DNA of 64,000 bases from assembly GCA_001184205.1 (NCBI GenBank), contig LBMP01000001.1, positions 1,144,001-1,208,000 of the forward strand, written 5' to 3'. Below, piece by piece: positions 59,390 to 64,000 of this stretch (position 1 is the first letter of the stretch; each line of letters opens with the position of its first letter). Under the pieces are notes generated by a model, which saw nothing but the letters and a program-made list of their open reading frames with translations, had not been told where the DNA came from and did no database searches. Position numbers and translations under genes: made by a program. The DNA is from Desulfocarbo indianensis. Lineage in GTDB: Bacteria; Desulfobacterota; Desulfarculia; Desulfarculales; Desulfarculaceae.

Positions 59390-59417
59390 TCAAGAAACCC
59401 CCTCCCCTTGCCGATCA
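59390..59417 (+). promoter_or_regulatory. Sigma-28 promoter for fliC2
   Basis: TCAAGAAA (59390-59397) shares T, A, A, G with the -35 consensus; 12 bases later GCCGATCA (59410-59417) keeps GCCGAT and a final A. The spacing equals that of the flgM promoter. The start site should be near 59424, giving a leader of about 126 bases. It lies wholly inside the inverted repeat. Confidence 0.66.
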
Positions 59418-59434
59418 GAACTATGAGCGCTCCG

Positions 59435-59542
59435 TGAGGATGACGATCCTCATGCCCGGGAACGGGTAATAGCTCAACGGCTAAGGGAACCAAAAAATTA
59501 GGTTTTCCGCGCGGAAGGAACCACGCGGCACCGCCAAGGAGG
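59435..59542 (+). promoter_or_regulatory. Structured leader of fliC2 with CsrA-type motifs
   Basis: Two hairpins are visible: TGAGGAT/ATCCTCA (59435-59452, loop GACG) and CCCG-GGAA-CGGG (59455-59466, GGA in the loop). A TTCCGCGCGGAA palindrome lies at 59504-59515. ANGGA motifs occur at 59484-59488, 59514-59518 and 59536-59540, the last within the Shine-Dalgarno AAGGAGG. CsrA control as for fliC1 is plausible, but the fold differs from the fliC1 leader. Confidence 0.5.
59485..59499 (-). repeat. Right arm of the 15-bp inverted repeat
   Basis: GGGAACCAAAAAATT, the reverse complement of 59371-59385. It lies in the fliC2 leader, 51 bases before the ATG. Confidence 0.93.
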
Positions 59543-59549
59543 GGATTTA

Positions 59550-61310
59550 ATGAGCCTTGTCATCAACCACAACCTTATGGCCATGACGGCCGCGCGCAAC
59601 CTGAACACTATTTACAACAACTTAAGCACCTCGGTCTCCAGGCTGTCGTCCGGTTTGCGGGTCAACTCCGCCGCCGATGACGCGGCCGGTTTGGCCATTC
59701 GCGAGTTGATGCGTTCGGACATCGCGGTGCTCAACCAGGGCATTCGTAACGCTTCCGACGCCATCAGCCTGATTCAGACCGCCGAGGGCGCCATGAGCGT
59801 CATCGACGAAAAGCTGATTCGTATGAAGGAGTTGGCCGAACAGGCGGCCACCGGTACCTACACCACGGCTCAGCGCGAGATCATGAACTCCGAGTACCAG
59901 GCCATGGCGGCGGAGATCGACCGTATCGCCAACGCCACCGACTTCAACGGCGTGAAGCTTCTGGACGGCAGCATGGTCCAGTCCCACTCCGGCTCGGGCA
60001 TGAAGATCCACTTCGGCACCGGCAACGACGCGGCCGAGGACTACTACTACATCAACGTGGGCGACATGCGCGCCACCTACGAGACCGGCCTGCGGGTGGG
60101 CAACAGCGACGACCGCGACACCCTGCGCACCACCATGCTCAACGCCGCCAGCCAGACCGCGTCCCTGATCGATAGCGCCACCGACGCCGACGGCATCTTC
60201 GGCATACGTTATTCCACGGACTTCAACGAGGAAGCCCCGGGCTCCGCGACCTGGAACCTTTACGGCTACGTGAAGGTGGATAGCAGCCGCGACAGCATCT
60301 CCGATTTGGTCAGCGAAATCAACGCGGGCAGCCAGGCCACCGGCACCTTGACCGCCAGCGCTTTCAGCGCCACCACCACGGCCAGCAACTTCGTGGGTTC
60401 TCAGAGCCTGACCGTCAACGGATTCAGCTTTACCTTTACTTCCGGCGGCACCGATACCTTCGACGCCACCAACAAGACGGGTAACATTGCCCTGGGCACC
60501 CTGTCCTCGGCCACCAGCATTGCCATCGAAATCGGCGGTTACATGAACACGCACGCCTCCACCCTTGGCGTGAACGCGGCCTGGAACGGCACCACCCTGA
60601 ACCTCAGCGCTTATGCCGGCGGCGCCGACGGCAACAGCATCAACACCGTGAGCGGCACCACCACCCTCTCGGCCGGCCAGGCCACCCTGTCCGGCGGCGG
60701 CGAAACGCCGCTGACCGCCAGCGCCTACTACGACGAGGCGAACGAGGAGTGGGAGCTGCAGATCCAGATGAACCACGGCGGTGAGAAGTACCAGGTCCAG
60801 ATCTTCAGCCTCACCACCACGACCGGGACCCCCTCCATCGTGGGCGGCCTCCTCACCGGCACCTCCATGAACGGCACCGGCGGCAGCCAGCCCTTCTATG
60901 GCAGACTGCCCGAGGGCGATACCGATTGGATGGATGATTACCTCTTGCTGGACGAGGTTGATGAGTGGTCCCAGCCGCAGAACGGCTCCGGCACCACCGA
61001 GTGGGACGGCGCCGACATCCTGACCCAGTCCGGGGCCCAGGTCGCCCTGTCCGCCATGGACGCGGCCATCAACAAGAAGGACACGGCCCGCGCCAACCTG
61101 GGCGCCATCCAGAACCGGTTGGAGAACACCATCACCAACCTGCAGATCCAGGCGGAGAACCTGCAAGCGGCCGAGTCGCGCATCTCCGATGTGGACGTGG
61201 CCACCGAGATGACCGAGTTCACCAGCAACAACATCCTGGCCCAGGCGGCCACCGCCATGCTGGCCCAGGCCAACAGCCTGCCGCAGCTGGCTCTCCAGCT
61301 CTTGGGCTAG
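59550..61310 (+). CDS. fliC: Flagellin 2
   Basis: A 586-residue paralogue of the preceding flagellin. The N-terminal (SLVINHNLMAMTAARNL, RLSSGLRVNSAADDAAGLAI) and C-terminal regions (ENTITNLQIQAENLQAA, ILAQAATAMLAQANSLPQL) are nearly the same in both, while the central surface domain differs strongly (here with FTFTSGGTDTFDATNKTGNI and NLSAYAGGADGNSINTVSG). AAGGAGG precedes the ATG. It has its own sigma-28 promoter and an inverted repeat. Each may contribute to a mixed filament or be used at different times. Confidence 0.96.
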   Translation: MSLVINHNLMAMTAARNLNTIYNNLSTSVSRLSSGLRVNSAADDAAGLAIRELMRSDIAVLNQGIRNASDAISLIQTAEGAMSVIDEKLIRMKELAEQAATGTYTTAQREIMNSEYQAMAAEIDRIANATDFNGVKLLDGSMVQSHSGSGMKIHFGTGNDAAEDYYYINVGDMRATYETGLRVGNSDDRDTLRTTMLNAASQTASLIDSATDADGIFGIRYSTDFNEEAPGSATWNLYGYVKVDSSRDSISDLVSEINAGSQATGTLTASAFSATTTASNFVGSQSLTVNGFSFTFTSGGTDTFDATNKTGNIALGTLSSATSIAIEIGGYMNTHASTLGVNAAWNGTTLNLSAYAGGADGNSINTVSGTTTLSAGQATLSGGGETPLTASAYYDEANEEWELQIQMNHGGEKYQVQIFSLTTTTGTPSIVGGLLTGTSMNGTGGSQPFYGRLPEGDTDWMDDYLLLDEVDEWSQPQNGSGTTEWDGADILTQSGAQVALSAMDAAINKKDTARANLGAIQNRLENTITNLQIQAENLQAAESRISDVDVATEMTEFTSNNILAQAATAMLAQANSLPQLALQLLG

Positions 61311-61343
61311 ACTTAGAAAACCAATCAAAGCGAACACCTAACG

Positions 61344-61371
61344 CTCTGGGAGGCCTTCGGGCCTCCCAGAG
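61344..61371 (+). terminator. Hairpin terminator after fliC2
   Basis: A perfect 12-bp stem, CTCTGGGAGGCC (61344-61355) with GGCCTCCCAGAG (61360-61371), is closed by a stable TTCG tetraloop. The tail TCATTTGAC is only weakly T-rich. It lies between the convergent fliC2 and TPR genes. Confidence 0.72.
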
Positions 61372-61445
61372 TCATTTGACGTAGCCTGGGTGGGGAATTA
61401 AGCGGTTTTTTTTAAAGGCGCACAGGAGTCTCGGTTCTGCCGCGC

Positions 61446-61976
61446 TCAGAATCGCACGATGGGGAAGTCGAGTTTTTCCTGGCAAAAGTCCTTCATTTCC
61501 ACCACTTGGCTCATCAGGCCGGGGGGTATTTCGCCTTCCAGGGCGTCGAAGGTGTCCTTGGCCCGGGCCCAGTCCTCGTTCAGCATGTAAAGCTTGCCGA
61601 GATTCAGACGGTTGCGCCAGGATTCGGGCGCCAATTCCACGCAACGCGTCATGGCTTTGAGGGCCTCGTCCTGAAAGCCGGCCATGGACAAAGCCACGGA
61701 CAGGGGGTTATGCGCCCTGGCGTCCTGGGGAAACAGCCCGGCCACCAGTTGAAAGACCAGAACGGCGGAGTCGTAGGCGCGCCGCTCCATGAACAGCCTT
61801 CCCCAGCGCTCCAGAAAAGCGCGGTGCTCGGGATTGGCCTCTATCTTCCCCCGCAGGAACTCCACGGCTTGCCGCGCCTGGTCGGCCTGGAACAGCCTCT
61901 CCGCGCGCTGCAAGCCTTCCAAGCCCTGCCGTTGGGCCGCGGTTGCTTTAGCTTTTTCGCGATTTTTTGGCTCCAT
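61446..61976 (-). CDS. TPR-repeat protein
   Basis: A 176-residue soluble protein with about three to four TPR motifs, for example AERLFQADQARQAVEFLRGKIEANPEHRAF (in parts), DSAVLVFQLVAGLFPQDARAHNPLSVALSMAGFQDEALKAMTRCVELAPES (in parts) and NLGKLYMLNEDWARAKDTFDALE. The N-terminus is Lys/Ala-rich. TPR proteins near flagellin glycosylation genes often hold substrates or transferases; here this is inference only. It is the last gene of a minus-strand unit behind the aminotransferase. Confidence 0.75.
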   Translation of the reverse strand: MEPKNREKAKATAAQRQGLEGLQRAERLFQADQARQAVEFLRGKIEANPEHRAFLERWGRLFMERRAYDSAVLVFQLVAGLFPQDARAHNPLSVALSMAGFQDEALKAMTRCVELAPESWRNRLNLGKLYMLNEDWARAKDTFDALEGEIPPGLMSQVVEMKDFCQEKLDFPIVRF

Positions 61977-61992
61977 GCCCGAATCTCCTTGG

Positions 61993-62190
61993 CTATAAAA
62001 ATGTCCTTAAGCCCGACACGGTTCTTTTGAGCCTTGAAATGACGCCCTTGGCAAGGATGGGCTCCCGGGCGGGCCGCCTCGGCTTTTCGAGCAGGCCCCG
62101 GCCAGGCAGGGACCCGCCCAGGGGCCGCAAGGTCTCATGAGGGACCGTGGCCCGTTGACGCAGGTCCAGAATGCCGGCCATGCCACCCAT
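61993..62190 (-). CDS. Small basic ORF coupled to the aminotransferase gene
   Basis: A 65-residue, Arg-rich reading frame (MGGMAGILDLRQRATVPHET, then RLKRTVSGLRTFL). Its ATG overlaps the aminotransferase stop as TGATG, and it ends 17 bases before the TPR gene, so spacing fits a gene in the operon. No family is recognised and there is no independent ribosome site. It could be a spurious frame in a short intercistronic region. Confidence 0.35.
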   Translation of the reverse strand: MGGMAGILDLRQRATVPHETLRPLGGSLPGRGLLEKPRRPAREPILAKGVISRLKRTVSGLRTFL

Positions 62191-63380
62191 CAGATATACC
62201 GCTCCGGGTTAAGGAGATAGGCGGCCACCCGCTCTTGCGCCTTTGGCTCGATGCCCATGAACAAGGGCAGGGCGATGCTGAGCCGGTCGGCCAAAAGGCT
62301 CATGGGCAAATCTTCCGGCTTCAGTCCGTATTTCTTTTGGTAGTAGCCCAGGGTGTGCACGGCGTGGGTGCCCTGCCGGACGGAAACGCCGTCCTTTTCC
62401 ATTCTCGCCATGAGGCGGTTGCGTTGCCGGTTCAGTTGCGCCAGGTTTTCCAGGGAGGGCTCGCCGCCGCCGGTGAAGGTCGCCACATAGGACTGGTAGG
62501 CGTGCTCGTATCCCTTTGGCGCCAGGGGCGGCCGCACCGCTTGGGCCCCGGCCAGAAGCGCGTCGTAATTGGCCGCCGCCGCGCGCCGGCCGGCGATGAT
62601 GTCCCCCACCCGCTCCATCTGGGCCACGCCCAGGGCGCCCTGCAGATCGGTCATGCGGTAATTGAAGCCCAACAGGTTGAACGCCGGCAGCAGGGAGCCG
62701 CCGGTCTGTTGGTGGCGCTCCAAATCCGTGGCTTCCGCGCCGTGGTTCCGCAGCTTGGCCGCCCGCTCGGCCAGCTCGCCGTCGTTGGTGGTGACCATGC
62801 CGCCCTCGCCGGTGGTGATGGCCTTGCGCGGGTGAAAAGAAAAAGCGGCCGCCGTGCCCAGCACCCCGCTGTGCGCGCCGCCGACCCTGGCGCCCAGGGC
62901 GCAGGCCGCGTCCTCGATCACATGGAGCCCTTTGGCCTTGGCCAATTCCAGGCAGCCGGGCAGGTCGGCCGAGAGGCCGAAAAGGGAAACCGGCAGGATG
63001 GCCTTGGTGCGGGGGCCTATCAGCCTGGCGGCCTCTTTCAGGTCGATATTAAACGTGGCCAGCTCGATGTCGCAGAACACGGGCCGCGCACCGGCGTATT
63101 CCACCGCGTTGGCCGTGGCCACGTAGGTGAACGAGGGAACGATGACCTCGTCGCCGGGGCCGACGCTCAGGGCGCACAGGATGAGATGCAGGGCGCTGGT
63201 GCAGGAAGTGGTGGCCAGGGAGTGCTTGGCTCCGGTGTAGGCGCAGAATTCCCGCTCGAAGCGGCTGACGTAAGGGCCCTGCACCACCCAGCCGGTCTCC
63301 AGGGGCTTGAGCAGCAGCTCTTTCTCCCGCTCGCCGAACACGGGCATGGTGATGGGTATGGGCGTGGCGTGCTCAAGCAT
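62190..63380 (-). CDS. DegT/DnrJ/EryC1-family aminotransferase
   Basis: A PLP-dependent sugar aminotransferase of 396 residues, the type that makes amino sugars for flagellin or O-antigen glycans (for example PseC- or PglE-like steps). Features are TGWVVQGPYVSRFEREF, SLATTSCTSALHLIL, GDEVIVPSFTYVATANAV, HVIEDAACALGA (D157) and the PLP Lys K186 in SFHPRKAITTGEGGM. The C-terminal block FNYRMTDLQGALGVAQMERV is typical. It overlaps the radical SAM gene upstream by eight bases. Substrate cannot be told from sequence. Confidence 0.9.
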   Translation of the reverse strand: MLEHATPIPITMPVFGEREKELLLKPLETGWVVQGPYVSRFEREFCAYTGAKHSLATTSCTSALHLILCALSVGPGDEVIVPSFTYVATANAVEYAGARPVFCDIELATFNIDLKEAARLIGPRTKAILPVSLFGLSADLPGCLELAKAKGLHVIEDAACALGARVGGAHSGVLGTAAAFSFHPRKAITTGEGGMVTTNDGELAERAAKLRNHGAEATDLERHQQTGGSLLPAFNLLGFNYRMTDLQGALGVAQMERVGDIIAGRRAAAANYDALLAGAQAVRPPLAPKGYEHAYQSYVATFTGGGEPSLENLAQLNRQRNRLMARMEKDGVSVRQGTHAVHTLGYYQKKYGLKPEDLPMSLLADRLSIALPLFMGIEPKAQERVAAYLLNPERYI

Positions 63381-64000
63381 AGGCCGTGCTCTGTTCTTTC
63401 AGATAGAGTTCGCCCACCAGCTGGTTTTCCAGGTAGTGGACCCGCCAGTGATCGCAGTGCAGGCAGGTGGCATCGCTCAGGCCGGCGGGATCCTTGTGCT
63501 GCCCGCGCAAACGGGCGTAGGCCTCCCCTTGCCACACCGCCTGTATGCCCGACCGGCCCACGTCGCCCAGGGGCGGATCGCGGTACCAATCGTGATTGCA
63601 AAGCGCGGCTTGGCCGTTGTGATAGACCACCATTTCGCTGAAAGGCTTTTGGCAGGCCAAACGCTCTTGCGGCCCGGCCTGGCCCAGGCCGGGCAGGCTG
63701 CCGGTGTGGCCGTCGGCCGAATGCTCGTAATAGATGCGCACCCGGTCGGCCACGTTTTGCCAGGCGGCTATGAATTTTTGCATGCTCTCCTGGTTGAGCC
63801 CGGTGCGGGTGGCCGATACCTGAACCGTGGTGGCGTAGCCGCCCTGGTCGCGCAGCCTGAGGAAGCGCCTGACGTTGCGCAGCACCTGGGGGAGATCGCC
63901 GCCTTTCCTTATGCGGCGGTACTCCAACTCATCCATGGTGTCCAGGCTGAAGGAGATGAAATCCAGGCCGGCGTCCAAAAGGCGCTTGGCCATCAGCTCG
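63373..64000 (-). CDS. Radical SAM/SPASM-type protein, C-terminal part (5' end outside window)
   Basis: The frame is open to the right edge, so the N-terminal radical SAM cluster motif (C-x3-C-x2-C) is not visible. The visible part has LLDAGLDFISFSLDTMDELEYRRIRKGGDLPQVLRNV (in parts), typical of the radical SAM barrel, and a Cys-rich C-terminus (LACQKPFSEMVVYHNGQAALCNHDW, then CLHCDHW) resembling a SPASM iron-sulphur domain. Such proteins occur in surface-glycan and flagellin-modification clusters. It overlaps the aminotransferase start, so the two are coupled. Confidence 0.78.
   Translation of the reverse strand, partial: ELMAKRLLDAGLDFISFSLDTMDELEYRRIRKGGDLPQVLRNVRRFLRLRDQGGYATTVQVSATRTGLNQESMQKFIAAWQNVADRVRIYYEHSADGHTGSLPGLGQAGPQERLACQKPFSEMVVYHNGQAALCNHDWYRDPPLGDVGRSGIQAVWQGEAYARLRGQHKDPAGLSDATCLHCDHWRVHYLENQLVGELYLKEQSTAYA

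Overview
The window is a high-GC, gene-dense chromosomal segment dominated by a large flagellar gene cluster. Gene order, the FlgM-associated DVU0524-type protein, the csrA-fliW pair and many sigma-54 (-24/-12) promoter matches point to a motile member of the Desulfobacterota (former Deltaproteobacteria), perhaps near Desulfarculales. That placement is inference from gene content; no rRNA gene is present. I saw no tRNA, rRNA, CRISPR array, transposase or integrase gene.

Layout. 1-5505: housekeeping and unrelated genes (C-terminal part of a LuxR-type regulator, a small secreted protein, rsmE and prmA on the minus strand, larB, dtd, an exported alpha/beta hydrolase, a DUF1285-like protein). 5749-26384: hook, stator, switch and export genes in three sigma-54 units: fliK-flgD-flgE; motA-motB-like-motB-fliL-fliM-fliN-fliO-fliP; and fliQ-fliR-flhB-flhA-flhF-flhG-fliA-cheY plus three poorly known genes. 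26852-37352: a further sigma-54 unit, flgF-flgG-flgA-flgH-flgI-flgJ(M23)-flgN-flgK-flgL-csrA-fliW, ending at an intrinsic terminator followed by a 70-bp tandem repeat array. 37795-38621: flgM and its partner gene on the minus strand behind a strong sigma-28 promoter. 39437-49977: two sigma-54 units of glycosyltransferases, including a Maf-like DUF115 protein, very likely for flagellin glycosylation, plus two small helical proteins. 50183-53170: fliS and a very large fliD on the minus strand. 53484-57229: a GT9-like protein and a three-domain GT2/TPR/phosphatase-fold protein, convergent. 57545-61310: two flagellin genes. 61446-64000: a minus-strand operon with a radical SAM/SPASM protein (cut by the window edge), a DegT-type aminotransferase, a tiny ORF and a TPR protein.

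How it fits together. The sequence suggests a hierarchy. Sigma-54 promoters drive basal body, export, hook and glycosylation genes, and one of these units carries fliA (sigma-28). FliA then reads flgM and both flagellin genes. FlgM holds FliA in check until hook completion. CsrA and its antagonist FliW lie at the end of the hook-filament junction operon. The fliC1 leader has an ANGGA-presenting hairpin and an ANGGA-containing Shine-Dalgarno, the layout used by CsrA to repress flagellin translation in Bacillus. Absent from the window are flgB, flgC, fliE, fliF, fliG, fliH, fliI, fliJ, the sigma-54 activator and the rest of the chemotaxis set.

Most unusual points: a MotB paralogue lacking the proton-binding Asp, placed between motA and a canonical motB; a perfect 15-bp inverted repeat flanking the fliC2 sigma-28 promoter; oversized axial proteins (FlgE 826, FlgL 711, FliD 831 residues); a FlgJ-M23 peptidase fusion; a GT2-TPR protein with a seemingly inactivated phosphodiesterase-like tail; and the ABAB 70/140-bp repeat grown out of the fliW terminator.
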